Below, piece after piece: positions 27,891-36,662 of a stretch of 36,662 nucleotides of DNA (position 1 is its first letter; the number at the start of each line of letters is the position of its first letter). This DNA is from an uncultured Oleiphilus sp. Lineage in GTDB: Bacteria > Pseudomonadota > Gammaproteobacteria > Pseudomonadales > Oleiphilaceae. The stretch lies in contig CAJWBJ010000035.1 of assembly GCA_913020495.1 (NCBI GenBank), positions 1-36,662 of the forward strand. The letters run 5' to 3'. The position numbers and the translations under genes are program-made. A model generated the notes under the pieces. It was given only the letters and a program-made list of their open reading frames with translations, did no database searches and was not told where the DNA came from.

Positions 27891-29465
27891 ATGCAAGCCA
27901 AATTTAATCAGGCTCTAGCGCTTCATCAAGCTGGAAAATTTCAACAAGCTGAAGTTCTTTATCGGCAATTGCTTCAAAATGAAATAAACCATCCGGTAAT
28001 TAATGCTCGTTTAGGAATGTTACTACACCAAACTCAGCGCAATTCCGAAGCGCTAGTCCTGCTTAAAGTTTCGATTAAGGCTTTACCTAATGAGTATGAC
28101 CTACTAATGCAAGGCATTAACGTTGCCACACAATTAGCAGAAAATAAGTTGGCAGAGCAATGGCTTCGTCTCGCTATAGGAATAAAACCTAATGACATTA
28201 AACCACTTGAACAACTGGCTGGTGTTTTGGTGGGTGACCACAGAGAAAAAGAAGCGCTTGAGGTCACTAAAAAAATCATTAAATTAGACCCCGCTAGTGC
28301 CAGTGCTTATAACTTGAAGGGCTTGGCTTTAAGTCGTTTGGGTGATACTGAAAAGGGCTATAAAGCTTTCCAGAAATCGATAAAAATGAACCCGGGGCAA
28401 TTAGCTGTTGTCCGAAATTTAATCCTGTATGGTAAAAACAAGAAGGAGCCAATTCTTGATAGTTTGATTCCACAATTTGAGCAGCGTGTAAATCAGCATA
28501 ATCAACCAAATGTCGTTCAAATGAATATGGCGTACATTTTATCAATGTATTTTGAAAAAAAGAGTAATGAAAAAACCTACTCGCCACAAAAAACATTTAA
28601 GTATCTAAAAATTGGTAATGATGCAAAGCTTCAAATGGCGCCCTACAACCATAAAAATACACAGAATTTATTCTCTCAATTAGTAGGCTATTTTGATGAA
28701 GATTTCAAAAATAGCTTTAATGGATTGGGCTTGTCCAATGCTTCACCTATTTTCATTTTAGGCATGCCGCGCTCAGGTACTACATTGATCGAACAGATTC
28801 TATCGAGCCACTCCCTAGTTGGAGCGGAAGGTGAGATTAATGACTTAAGTCAAAGTATGGAGGTACATCAGTTTATTGGTAAGGATCAAACAAAGAGTGA
28901 GGCGGTAAAGGCGTGTATTGATACGATGCAACTTTATATCGATAGGGTTCGTAGTCGCCAAGAAAAAACCTACTTTACCGATAAGATGCCATATAACTTC
29001 ATGTTTATTGGTTTAATTGCACTAGCACTGCCAAATGCAAAAATCATCCATTGTACACGTGACCCCTTAGAAACTTGTTTTTCAATTTATAAGCAGAATT
29101 TCAGTGGTAATCATGCTTATTCTAATGGCCTTAAAGAACTCGGTCAGTATTACAACTTATATCAATCTTTGATGAATCATTGGCAGGACTTATTTGGTGC
29201 GCAGATTTTTGAAGCAAATTACGAAAAAATGGTCGATGACTCAGAGAAAGAAATAGAAAGGCTGTTAGATTTTTGTGGCCTAGAGAAAGAGTCTGACTGC
29301 TTCGAATTTCATAAAAATAAAAGAGCCGTACGTACTGCAAGTGTTGCTCAGGTTAGACAACCTATCTATCGTGACGCAATGAAAGCATCAACACCTTATT
29401 TGGAGTATTTAAAGCCGCTGATTGAAGCACTTAAAAGTGAAGAAGGCACGGAATTGAAGGTCTAA
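27891..29465 (+). CDS. TPR-repeat sulfotransferase
   Basis: A 524-residue two-part protein. Residues 1-175 are TPR repeats (ALALHQAGKFQQAEVLYRQLL, YNLKGLALSRLGDTEKGYKA). Residues about 285-515 are a sulfotransferase domain: the PAPS 5'-phosphosulfate loop FILGMPRSGTTLIEQIL (288-304) and the 3'-phosphate segment HCTRDPLETCFSIY. Such proteins transfer sulfate from PAPS to a carbohydrate, peptide or other acceptor, probably in the cytosol, as no signal peptide is seen. AGG eight bases before ATG supports the start. No glycan cluster is adjacent; the acceptor is unknown. Unlike eukaryotic Golgi enzymes it has no membrane anchor. Confidence 0.88.
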   Translation: MQAKFNQALALHQAGKFQQAEVLYRQLLQNEINHPVINARLGMLLHQTQRNSEALVLLKVSIKALPNEYDLLMQGINVATQLAENKLAEQWLRLAIGIKPNDIKPLEQLAGVLVGDHREKEALEVTKKIIKLDPASASAYNLKGLALSRLGDTEKGYKAFQKSIKMNPGQLAVVRNLILYGKNKKEPILDSLIPQFEQRVNQHNQPNVVQMNMAYILSMYFEKKSNEKTYSPQKTFKYLKIGNDAKLQMAPYNHKNTQNLFSQLVGYFDEDFKNSFNGLGLSNASPIFILGMPRSGTTLIEQILSSHSLVGAEGEINDLSQSMEVHQFIGKDQTKSEAVKACIDTMQLYIDRVRSRQEKTYFTDKMPYNFMFIGLIALALPNAKIIHCTRDPLETCFSIYKQNFSGNHAYSNGLKELGQYYNLYQSLMNHWQDLFGAQIFEANYEKMVDDSEKEIERLLDFCGLEKESDCFEFHKNKRAVRTASVAQVRQPIYRDAMKASTPYLEYLKPLIEALKSEEGTELKV

Positions 29466-29477
29466 TTGAAAGAGGGG

Positions 29478-29504
29478 ACAGGAACGACCGGAAATCGTTC
29501 CTGT
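29478..29504. terminator. Hairpin between convergent sulfotransferase and DUF934 genes
   Basis: Perfect ten-base arms ACAGGAACGA (29478-29487) and TCGTTCCTGT (29495-29504) with a seven-base loop. No good T run follows on either strand, so termination strength is uncertain, but its place just after both stop codons fits a shared terminator. Confidence 0.55.
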
Positions 29505-29509
29505 ATGAC

Positions 29510-30010
29510 TTAGCGTCTTCTAAATAATGGCTTGTCTTGAACCGTGGCGGCTTGATAGCACTCTGAGAAATCATTCAGGCCCGTGATCACAACTTCAGCA
29601 TTTTTATCCTCACGGACAGCAAAAGAATTAAAACCGCAGCGTTTAAGATAAAACATCTGATCATGCATGATATCGCCAATTGCTCGAAGTTCACCTTTAA
29701 AACCAAGACGATCCCTTAATATTCTAGCGTACGAATAACCACGGCCATCAGCGAATTTAGGGAAATTAATAGCAATCAGACTTAGTTTTTCAATGTGTGG
29801 TGATAACTCTTCCGGTCCTTCATCGCTATCTAGCCAGATACCGATATTCTCTTTGCCAGCTAATTGTTCTGAATTTTCCAACCAATACTCTTTTGGTGTT
29901 AAAACAGTACCTTTATTTGCAAGAACCTCATCAACTTTACCAGAAAAATCCTTGTCTAGTGTTTGACTGATATTTTCAGTGAGTTCATTATTCTTAATTA
30001 GCTTTGGCAT
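29510..30010 (-). CDS. DUF934 family protein, partner of sulfite reductase
   Basis: A 166-residue protein of the DUF934 family, recognised by FADGRGYSYARILRDRLG and FKGELRAIGDIMHDQMFYLKRCGF. The family is found beside CysI-type sulfite/nitrite reductases; its biochemical role is not settled. AAGGAG lies seven bases upstream of ATG 30010, which decides the start over an in-frame GTG at 30016. It overlaps the end of cysI by 17 bases, indicating coupled translation. Confidence 0.88.
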   Translation of the reverse strand: MPKLIKNNELTENISQTLDKDFSGKVDEVLANKGTVLTPKEYWLENSEQLAGKENIGIWLDSDEGPEELSPHIEKLSLIAINFPKFADGRGYSYARILRDRLGFKGELRAIGDIMHDQMFYLKRCGFNSFAVREDKNAEVVITGLNDFSECYQAATVQDKPLFRRR

Positions 30011-31655
30011 AAACACGCTCCTTAAATGGGGCCATACCGATTCGGCGGAAAGTGTCTACAAATAACTCTTCCTCAGTACGGTTTTCGGTATATACATTGA
30101 TGATTTTTTCAATGACGTCGGCCATTTCAGCGCGAGCAAATGAAGGCCCTAGTATTTTACCAAGAGTAGCGTCGCGGCCGGATCGACCACCAAGTGAAAC
30201 CTGATAAAATTCATCGCCGCGCTTATCTACGCCTAGCACACCAATATCGCCAACATGGTGATGTCCGCATGCATTCATGCAACCAGAAATGTTAAGGTCA
30301 ATTTTTCCAAGATCATACAAGTAATCAAGATCATCAAATCTAAGTTGAATTTGCTCAGCTACCGGAATTGATTTGGCATTTGCTAAACCACAATAATCGC
30401 CACCAGGGCAGCAAATCATATCTGTTAACATGCCTAAGTTAGGCGTAGCAAAACCTAATGATTTAGCTTTTTGCCAAACTTCAAATAATTGATCTTGTCG
30501 TATATCTGCAAGTACGATATTTTGATCATGAGTCACGCGGACTTCACCAAAGCAGTATTCGTCAGCCATATCAGCAATTGATTCTAACTGCTTGTCGGTC
30601 GCATCGCCGGTAGGAACGCCAACCTTTTTAAGAGTAAGTGTAACGATTGAATAGCCGGCTATTTTATGGCTACTAACATTTCTTTTTACCCAATTTGAAA
30701 AAGCTTTATTCTCTTTTTTTGCTGTTTCAAATGAGTCGGCATTGTTTTCTAACTGGGCGTAATCTGGTGAGGTAAAGAAGCTTTTAACACGCGTTATTTC
30801 TTCTTGTGTTAATTGGCTTTCACTATCTTTATGGTGCTGCCATTCTGCTTCAACCATTTCAGCAAATTTAGCAGGGGTAAGCGCTTTGACAAGAATTTTA
30901 ATTCTCGCCTTGAACTTGTTGTCTCTGCGTCCATGCATGTTATATACACGTACGATGCTATCTAGATAAGTAAGCAAATCTTTTTCAGGTAAAAAGCTTC
31001 TTATTTCAGAGCCTATTACTGGAGTTCGACCCAAACCACCACCAACAAAAACTTTAAAACCTATTTCACCTGCAGAATTCTTTATGATTTCTAGACCAAT
31101 ATCGTGTACTGCAATGGCTACGCGATCCGCATCAGGGCAGGCATTGACCGCTATTTTGAATTTACGGGGTAAGAAGGCAAACTCAGGGTGTAACGTTGAC
31201 CATTGGCGAATTATTTCGCAATATGGGCGAGGGTCAATAACTTCATTGTCAATGACTCCTGCAAACTGATCAGAGGTAGTATTACGAATACAGTTACCAC
31301 TTGTTTGGATGGAGTGCATCTCGACACTATTCAGCTCTTCCAGCATGTCAGGCACATCTTTTATTGCAGGCCAGTTAAACTGTACATTTTGACGTGTTGT
31401 AAAGTGGACATAACCTTTGTCATATTCACGACTGAGGTGCGCTAGTTTTCGGAGTTGCGTTGACGATAACATGCCATAAGGTATGGAGATTCTAAACATT
31501 GGCGCTAAACGCTGAACGTAAAGGCCATTTTGTAAACGTAGTGGTAAAAAATCATCGCCATCTAGAGTGCCATCAAAAAAACGTTCTGTTTGGCCCCGGA
31601 ACTGCTGTGTTCGTTCTCTAACGATTTGTCTGTCGTATTCGTCATATTTGTACAT
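29994..31655 (-). CDS. cysI: Sulfite/nitrite reductase hemoprotein (CysI-type)
   Basis: The siroheme/[4Fe-4S] enzyme reduces sulfite to sulfide for cysteine synthesis, or nitrite to ammonia; the neighbours favour sulfite. The 553-residue length suits CysI. The cluster and siroheme ligands are visible: CCPGGDYCGLANAKS and SGCMNACGHHHVGDIG near residues 415-475, with ferredoxin-like halves HFTTRQNVQFNWP and TGDATDKQLESIADMADEYC earlier. No flavoprotein partner (CysJ) lies nearby, so electrons may come from ferredoxin or from elsewhere. It is transcribed after metH from a separate leader and overlaps the DUF934 gene. Confidence 0.92.
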   Translation of the reverse strand: MYKYDEYDRQIVRERTQQFRGQTERFFDGTLDGDDFLPLRLQNGLYVQRLAPMFRISIPYGMLSSTQLRKLAHLSREYDKGYVHFTTRQNVQFNWPAIKDVPDMLEELNSVEMHSIQTSGNCIRNTTSDQFAGVIDNEVIDPRPYCEIIRQWSTLHPEFAFLPRKFKIAVNACPDADRVAIAVHDIGLEIIKNSAGEIGFKVFVGGGLGRTPVIGSEIRSFLPEKDLLTYLDSIVRVYNMHGRRDNKFKARIKILVKALTPAKFAEMVEAEWQHHKDSESQLTQEEITRVKSFFTSPDYAQLENNADSFETAKKENKAFSNWVKRNVSSHKIAGYSIVTLTLKKVGVPTGDATDKQLESIADMADEYCFGEVRVTHDQNIVLADIRQDQLFEVWQKAKSLGFATPNLGMLTDMICCPGGDYCGLANAKSIPVAEQIQLRFDDLDYLYDLGKIDLNISGCMNACGHHHVGDIGVLGVDKRGDEFYQVSLGGRSGRDATLGKILGPSFARAEMADVIEKIINVYTENRTEEELFVDTFRRIGMAPFKERVYAKAN

Positions 31656-31667
31656 TGTAGCTTCTCA

Positions 31668-31714
31668 GAAAAAGACCCTTACGCGGGCATACCAAAATTT
31701 CGGGGCGTAAGGGT
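31668..31714 (-). terminator. Hairpin between metH and cysI, metH terminator or cysI leader
   Basis: Exact ten-base arms ACCCTTACGC (31675-31684) and GCGTAAGGGT (31705-31714) with a 20-base loop. Read on the minus strand it is followed by TCTTTTTC, a short T tract, and then only about 15 bases remain before the cysI start. It could end metH transcripts or act as an attenuator for cysI. Confidence 0.65.
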
Positions 31715-31772
31715 ATCAGTTTTTGTGGTTTCTTTAAATAAATTTGTGCTTTGACCAAGTCGTCATTAACAA

Positions 31773-34700
31773 TTAGGTATAACTGAGTGTAGGAGATAAC
31801 CATTTTTCAGCTTCTTCTAATGTCATCCCTTTTCGCTTTGCATAATGCTCAACTTGATCTTTTGTAATCTTTCCGACTGAAAAGTATTTAGATTCAGGGT
31901 GTGAATAATAGAAACCACTTACAGAAGCGGCAGGCGTCATGGCAAAATGTTCAGTTAATACAATATCACTGTGTTCTGTTGCACTTAAGAGCTCGAATAA
32001 CGCGGTCTTCTCTGTGTGGTCAGGGCATGCAGGGTATCCGGGAGCAGGGCGAATACCAGAGTATTGTTCTTTGATTAAAGCTTCATTACCGAGAGATTCA
32101 TCTGCTGCATAGTGCCAAAACTCCTTACGTACACGTTCATGCATGCGCTCTGCGAAAGCTTCAGCTAACCGATCAGCCAGCGCTTTGACCATGATTGAAT
32201 TGTAATCATCATGATTATCTTCATAGCTTTTTGCTAATGCTTCAGTGCCGATGCCAGTAGTCACGGCAAATCCGCCAATATAATCTTCTACACCAGAGCT
32301 CTTAGGTGCAACAAAGTCAGCAAGTGAGCGCATAGTGGTTCCATTCACTTTGTCAGACTGTTGGCGAAGGTGGTGCAGTTTGATTGTGGACTCTGTTCGA
32401 TCATCATTATTGAAAACTGAAATTTCATCATGATCAGTTGTATTAGCGGGCCAAAAGCCAATCACGCCTTTTGCTTTTAAGTGCTTTTCATTGATCAGCT
32501 TTTTTAGCATGACTTTTGCGTCATTGAATAGGTTGGTAGCTGCTTCACCTACTTTTTCATCGTTAAGGATTTTTGGGTATTTTCCTGCTAAATTCCAAGT
32601 TATAAAGAATGGGGTCCAGTCAATATAATCTACAAGCTCTTCCAGAGGGTAGTCATCGAAGACTTTAATGCCTGTGAAGCTAGGTCGAGGTGCAGAATAA
32701 TTTTCCCAATCTAATTTCAGGCGATTCTGGCAAGCTTGTTCGTAGCTAAGGTATTTGGTTTTAGCTGTTCGATTTTTGCGTCGCTCACGCACAGTCTCAT
32801 ATTCATCTTTAGTCTTTTGTATGAAGTCTGCCTTTAAATTATCGCTCATTAGTGATGTGGCAACACTGACGCTTCGTGAGGCGTCAGTGACGTAAACTAC
32901 TTGGCTATTCTGATACTGCGGGTCAATTTTAACTGCTGTGTGCGCTTTAGATGTTGTTGCTCCACCAATCATTAGCGGAATATCAAAACCCTCTCGTTGC
33001 AATTCTTTGGCAACATAAACCATTTCATCCAGCGAGGGAGTGATCAAACCACTTACACCGATTACATCAACATTGTGTTCCTTGGCTGCTTTTAAAATCT
33101 TATCAGCAGGCACCATGACACCAATATCAATTATTTCGTAGTTATTGCACTGTAAAACAACACCTACAATATTTTTACCAATATCGTGGACATCCCCTTT
33201 AGCAGTTGCCATCAAGATTTTACCCTTACTGGTTGGTGCATCACCTTTTTCAGCTTCAATAAAAGGAAGAAGGTGTGCAACCGATTGCTTCATTACACGA
33301 GCACTTTTTACTACTTGTGGCAGGAACATTTTACCCGCCCCAAATAAGTCACCTACGACATTCATACCATCCATCAATGGACCTTCAATAACGTCAATAG
33401 GGCGTTTGGCTTCAAGTCTGGCGGCTTCGGTATCTTCAACAATAAAGGTGGTGATACCTTTAACTAGCGCATGTTCAAGTCGTTTGTTGGTTGTCCATTC
33501 ACGCCATTCCAGGTTTTCAGTTTGCGCTTGTTTTTTTGAGCCTACAAACTGATCTGCTATTTCAAGAAGCCGGTCTGTTGCATCATCGCGACGATTTAAA
33601 ACGACATCTTCGACACGTTCTTTAAACTCAGGCTCTATGTCATCATAAATAACTAATTGACCCGGGTTGACGATTCCCATATTCATTCCGGCTTTGATGG
33701 CGTGATATAAAAATACAGAGTGAATGGCTTCTCGCACGGCGTCATTTCCCCGGAATGAGAATGAAACGTTACTAACACCGCCTGATACGCTTGCGTAAGG
33801 TAAATTTTGACGTATCCAGCGTGTCGCTTCGATGAAATCAACTGCGTAATTATTATGCTCTTCGATCCCCGTGGCGACAGCAAAAATATTCGGGTCAAAA
33901 ATAATATCGGCCGGAGACATACCAGTCTCAACTAATACATCGTAAGAGCGCTTACATATGTCAATTTTTCGTTGATAGGTGTCTGCCTGACCATCTTCAT
34001 CAAAAGCCATTACGACAGCTGCAGCACCATAGCGTATACAGCTTTGAGCTCGTTTAATGAACTCCTCTTCACCTTCTTTAAGGCTGATAGAATTAACGAT
34101 AGCCTTACCTTGAACACAGCGAAGACCTGCTTCTATAACCTCCCATTTCGAAGAGTCAATCATGATTGGAACACGGGATATATCGGGTTCAGATGCAATT
34201 AGATTTAGGAATAGTTCCATAGCTTCTTTTGACTCAAGCATGCCCTCATCCATGTTGATATCAATTATCTGGGCACCATTTTCAACCTGCTGTCTTGCAA
34301 CATCCAATGCTTCTTCAAACAGTTCTTCTTTTATCAGGCGAAGAAAGCGCTTTGATCCAGTAACGTTGGTTCGCTCACCAACATTAATAAACAAGGAGTC
34401 CTTATCTGTTACAAATGCTTCTAACCCAGATAATCTTAATTTTGGCTCAATATTCGCAGGCTTACGAGCGCTGTGAGATGTCATCCTTTTTGCGATGGCT
34501 TCAATATGTTCAGGTCTAGAACCGCAGCAACCACCAATAATGTTTACTAAATGTTCACTGGCGAAGGTTTCAACGATGTCAGCCATTTCTTCAGGTGTTT
34601 GATCATATTCTCCAAATTCATTGGGGAGGCCTGCGTTAGGATGAGCGCTTACATACGAGGAAGACTTGTCTGATAGTTCTTTTATGTAGGGGCGTAGTGC

Positions 34701-35465
34701 GTCTGCACCAAGCGCGCAGTTAAACCCGATACTAAGTGGCTTACAGTGCTCAACAGAGATTAAAAATGATTCAGCAGTTTGGCCTGATAAAGTACGACCA
34801 GACGCGTCAGTAATCGTACCCGAAATCATTATGGGTAATTTAGTACCTGAATCGATAAAGTATTGTTCCGTTGCATAAATTGCAGCTTCAGCATTAAGAG
34901 TGTCAAAAATAGTTTCGATTAATATGATGTCTGAACCACCATCAATAAGTGCTTTTACTGTGTGATAATAGTTGTCATAAAGCTCTTGAAAAGTAACATT
35001 TCTGAATCCCGGGTTATTAACGTCCGGGCTAATGGAGGCTGTTCTTGATGTCGGGCCAACCGCTCCAGCAACAAATCGAGGTTTGTCAGGCGTTTCTAAT
35101 GATTTTTTGTCTGCTTCAATACGCGCAATTCTGGCCGCTTCAAAATTCAACTCATAAACAAGTTCTTCCATGCCGTAATCTGCTTGAGACACTTTTGTGG
35201 AATTAAACGTGTTTGTTTCAATTATATCTGCTCCGGCATCCAGATACTGTCTATGTATTTTTGCGATAGAGTCTGCTTGCGTTAGGCATAATAGGTCATT
35301 ATTGCCTTTAACTTCAGAAGGATGATCTTTAAAGCGGTCGCCACGGTAATCTTCTTCGCTGAACTTGAGTAGTTGAATCATTGTACCCATTGCGCCATCT
35401 AGAATTAATATTCGGTTTTCTAGGGCTTCATTTAATTTGCTGAGGCGCTTGGCTAAATCAGACAT
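31773..35465 (-). CDS. metH: Cobalamin-dependent methionine synthase
   Basis: MetH transfers a methyl group from methyltetrahydrofolate to homocysteine via cobalamin. The 1230-residue length matches the full four-module enzyme (E. coli 1227). In order: homocysteine domain (start [12 protein letters not shown]; zinc cysteines in GFNCALGAD and [13 protein letters not shown]), folate domain ([13 protein letters not shown]), B12 cap and B12-binding domain with the axial-ligand motif [11 protein letters not shown] (near residue 755), and the C-terminal activation domain with [15 protein letters not shown]. The start ATG 35465 follows AAGG at some distance. It is divergent from nfuA. Confidence 0.97.
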   Translation of the reverse strand: MSDLAKRLSKLNEALENRILILDGAMGTMIQLLKFSEEDYRGDRFKDHPSEVKGNNDLLCLTQADSIAKIHRQYLDAGADIIETNTFNSTKVSQADYGMEELVYELNFEAARIARIEADKKSLETPDKPRFVAGAVGPTSRTASISPDVNNPGFRNVTFQELYDNYYHTVKALIDGGSDIILIETIFDTLNAEAAIYATEQYFIDSGTKLPIMISGTITDASGRTLSGQTAESFLISVEHCKPLSIGFNCALGADALRPYIKELSDKSSSYVSAHPNAGLPNEFGEYDQTPEEMADIVETFASEHLVNIIGGCCGSRPEHIEAIAKRMTSHSARKPANIEPKLRLSGLEAFVTDKDSLFINVGERTNVTGSKRFLRLIKEELFEEALDVARQQVENGAQIIDINMDEGMLESKEAMELFLNLIASEPDISRVPIMIDSSKWEVIEAGLRCVQGKAIVNSISLKEGEEEFIKRAQSCIRYGAAAVVMAFDEDGQADTYQRKIDICKRSYDVLVETGMSPADIIFDPNIFAVATGIEEHNNYAVDFIEATRWIRQNLPYASVSGGVSNVSFSFRGNDAVREAIHSVFLYHAIKAGMNMGIVNPGQLVIYDDIEPEFKERVEDVVLNRRDDATDRLLEIADQFVGSKKQAQTENLEWREWTTNKRLEHALVKGITTFIVEDTEAARLEAKRPIDVIEGPLMDGMNVVGDLFGAGKMFLPQVVKSARVMKQSVAHLLPFIEAEKGDAPTSKGKILMATAKGDVHDIGKNIVGVVLQCNNYEIIDIGVMVPADKILKAAKEHNVDVIGVSGLITPSLDEMVYVAKELQREGFDIPLMIGGATTSKAHTAVKIDPQYQNSQVVYVTDASRSVSVATSLMSDNLKADFIQKTKDEYETVRERRKNRTAKTKYLSYEQACQNRLKLDWENYSAPRPSFTGIKVFDDYPLEELVDYIDWTPFFITWNLAGKYPKILNDEKVGEAATNLFNDAKVMLKKLINEKHLKAKGVIGFWPANTTDHDEISVFNNDDRTESTIKLHHLRQQSDKVNGTTMRSLADFVAPKSSGVEDYIGGFAVTTGIGTEALAKSYEDNHDDYNSIMVKALADRLAEAFAERMHERVRKEFWHYAADESLGNEALIKEQYSGIRPAPGYPACPDHTEKTALFELLSATEHSDIVLTEHFAMTPAASVSGFYYSHPESKYFSVGKITKDQVEHYAKRKGMTLEEAEKWLSPTLSYT

Positions 35466-35524
35466 CGGGCGTATTACCTTTTAATTGACTTGTTTGTACG
35501 GGTGCTAATGAAAATGTGATAAAA

Positions 35525-35533
35525 ATTATAGCA
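35525..35533 (-). promoter_or_regulatory. Extended -10 promoter for metH
   Basis: On the minus strand this reads TGCTATAAT, a perfect extended -10 element, about 60 bases before the metH start. It lies inside an inverted repeat whose arms are AATGAAA (from about 35508) and TTTCATT (to about 35542). No -35 match is evident and no cobalamin riboswitch is seen in the short leader. Confidence 0.55.
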
Positions 35534-35649
35534 CTTTCATTTTATAAGCTATGTATATTACTTTAAAACAAACTATATTGAAATATTTTGATATAGGTTG
35601 TTTTTGTTAGAAGGGATGATAAATATTACTTGAGTAAAATACTAGGGCT

Positions 35650-35677
35650 TTATCAACACTAAGAAAACCCTTAGAAT
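35650..35677 (+). promoter_or_regulatory. Possible nfuA promoter
   Basis: TTATCA (35650-35655) and TAGAAT (35672-35677) are 16 bases apart, with the likely start about 30 bases before nfuA. The match is moderate. The 250-base divergent gap from metH (35466-35715) contains no gene. Confidence 0.35.
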
Positions 35678-35715
35678 ACCTCTATCAAAATTATTGAATT
35701 GGAGCACTTGGTTTT

Positions 35716-36297
35716 ATGGTTACAGTTTCCGAATCTGCACAGCGTTATCTTTCTCAGCTAATTGTCAATCAAGATGCTGAAAAAACAGGTGTCCGAATGT
35801 TTGTGACACAGCCTGGTACTAAGTTTGCTGAAACTTGCTTAGCTTATTGTCAGCCTGAAGATGTAATAGATGATGATGAAATTATCGAGCTTGAAGGCTT
35901 TAAGCTTTATCTCGAACAAAAAAGTCTTCCTTTCCTAGAAGAGGCTTATGTTGATTATGCAGAAGAAAAAATGGGTGGCCAGCTAACAATTAAGGCACCA
36001 AATGCAAAAATGCCTAAAATTGATGATGATTCTCCACTCCCTGATCGAATAAAATATATTCTAGCGACGGATATAAATCCGGGGCTGGCTTCTCATGGTG
36101 GGGATGTCTCATTGGTAGAAATTACCGAGGATATGGTCGTTATACTTCGCTTTGGCGGCGGTTGTCAGGGTTGTAGTGCGGTTTCAATTACACTTAAAGA
36201 CGGTGTAGAGAAACGCTTGTTAGAAGTGCTTCCTGAAGTCAAAGGTGTTAAAGATGTTACGGATCATACAGTTACAGAGAATGCCTATTATAAATAG
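35716..36297 (+). CDS. nfuA: Fe-S biogenesis protein NfuA
   Basis: NfuA is an Fe-S carrier that helps deliver [4Fe-4S] clusters to target enzymes, especially under stress. The 193-residue protein has the N-terminal degenerate A-type domain (residues about 1-95) and the C-terminal Nfu domain with the cluster motif GGGCQGCSAV. LTIKAPNAKMPKIDDD in the middle is the characteristic junction. ATG 35716 agrees with the usual start and has GGAG upstream. It is divergent from metH. Given that no IscU or IscA is visible in the window, NfuA is the only Fe-S carrier seen here. Confidence 0.95.
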   Translation: MVTVSESAQRYLSQLIVNQDAEKTGVRMFVTQPGTKFAETCLAYCQPEDVIDDDEIIELEGFKLYLEQKSLPFLEEAYVDYAEEKMGGQLTIKAPNAKMPKIDDDSPLPDRIKYILATDINPGLASHGGDVSLVEITEDMVVILRFGGGCQGCSAVSITLKDGVEKRLLEVLPEVKGVKDVTDHTVTENAYYK

Positions 36298-36328
36298 GTG
36301 TTTATTGAATTGATGTAAGTTCACCTAC

Positions 36329-36357
36329 ACGGTAAGAGGTATTTAGTCTCTTAACGT
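36329..36357. terminator. Possible hairpin between nfuA and the last gene
   Basis: ACGGTAAGAG (36329-36338) and CTCTTAACGT (36348-36357) pair in nine of ten positions. There is no T tract on the plus strand. It lies between convergent genes, so a terminator role is reasonable but weakly supported. Confidence 0.35.
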
Positions 36358-36380
36358 GCAGGGCTTAATTTATTGATGAC

Positions 36381-36662
36381 TTATAAAAAGTCTCTATTTC
36401 TACCTTCCCATAATTCTTCAGCTTTAGTTAGTGCAGTACTTTGATCTAAGCTCATGTTGAGTGACCTTAATGCGAATGCTGTGGTACTGGTAATTGCTGC
36501 TTTGGCATATTCGTCCTCTATGTCTGTTTTCCAGAAAGACTTCATGTAATCTACTGTCATATTTTCAGCTTTAACATGTCTGCGTGGAAAAATAGCTGGC
36601 CAAGTTTCTTCACTAAATTCGCCCTTAATGCTGTATTTGGCATTTAATGCATTGTCTGGATT
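36381..36662 (-). CDS. C-terminal part of probable TrpD-like glycosyltransferase-family protein (partial)
   Basis: An open frame on the minus strand enters from the right edge and ends at TAA 36381-36383, giving the last 93 residues. It includes TWPAIFPRRHVKAENM, KTDIEDEYAKAAI, TAFALRSLNMSLDQ and ends ELWEGRNRDFL. The pattern resembles the end of proteins annotated as glycosyl transferase family (anthranilate phosphoribosyltransferase-like, TrpD2/YbiB type), but I recognise it only from memory of the family. The N-terminal and catalytic parts lie outside the window. Reading-frame support is good, the identity is tentative. Confidence 0.45.
   Translation of the reverse strand, partial: NPDNALNAKYSIKGEFSEETWPAIFPRRHVKAENMTVDYMKSFWKTDIEDEYAKAAITSTTAFALRSLNMSLDQSTALTKAEELWEGRNRDFL

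Noticed and set aside
35466..35715. Cobalamin riboswitch before metH
   Set aside because: The leader from the likely start to metH is only about 50 bases and no conserved B12-box-like sequence is visible.

Overview
This is an AT-rich (about 40% GC judged by eye), gene-dense chromosomal stretch from a gammaproteobacterium. The order prmB-aroC, queA-tgt-yajC-secD-secF, suhB-like, trmJ-cysE-iscR-iscS, ndk-rlmN-pilW-rodZ-ispG-hisS-yfgM-bamB-der is the conserved gammaproteobacterial core arrangement and is close to collinear with the Pseudomonas locus. Low GC, a solitary ArsM, MetH and a CysI-DUF934 pair would suit a marine Thiotrichales-type lineage such as Cycloclasticus or Methylophaga, but that placement is inference. 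No tRNA, rRNA, CRISPR array, insertion sequence or phage gene was seen, and no gene-free stretch exceeds about 250 bases.

Layout. 1-417 is the end of a SPINDLY/OGT-type glycosyltransferase. 552-2649 holds prmB and aroC. 2670-5300 holds queA, tgt and yajC, closed by a clear terminator. secD-secF follow (5407-8197). A convergent SuhB-family gene (8277-9071, minus) has lost the phosphatase active site. A TetR regulator overlaps trmJ, followed by cysE, iscR and iscS. The rest of the usual isc operon (iscU, iscA, hscB, hscA, fdx) is missing, and ndk comes next. From 13923 to 22842 a long co-directional block carries rlmN, pilW, rodZ, ispG, hisS, yfgM, bamB, der and a small CWC-family cysteine-rich protein.

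From 22862 onward the order is less conserved. There is a two-domain FabG-like reductase divergent from an unknown membrane-anchored coiled-coil protein, an arsenite methyltransferase (ArsM), a degenerate HD-GYP protein and a TPR-sulfotransferase. A minus-strand sulfur block follows: DUF934, sulfite/nitrite reductase CysI and methionine synthase MetH. Divergent from metH is nfuA, and the window ends inside a minus-strand gene, probably a TrpD-like glycosyltransferase-family protein.

Themes. Sulfur and Fe-S metabolism recur: CysE, IscS, CysI and MetH move sulfur through cysteine and methionine; IscR and NfuA belong to Fe-S homeostasis; IspG, RlmN and CysI are Fe-S consumers. The most interesting observations are a SuhB that appears catalytically dead, which fits a non-enzymatic antitermination role, and an isc locus reduced to iscR plus an IscS lacking the IscU-binding tail.
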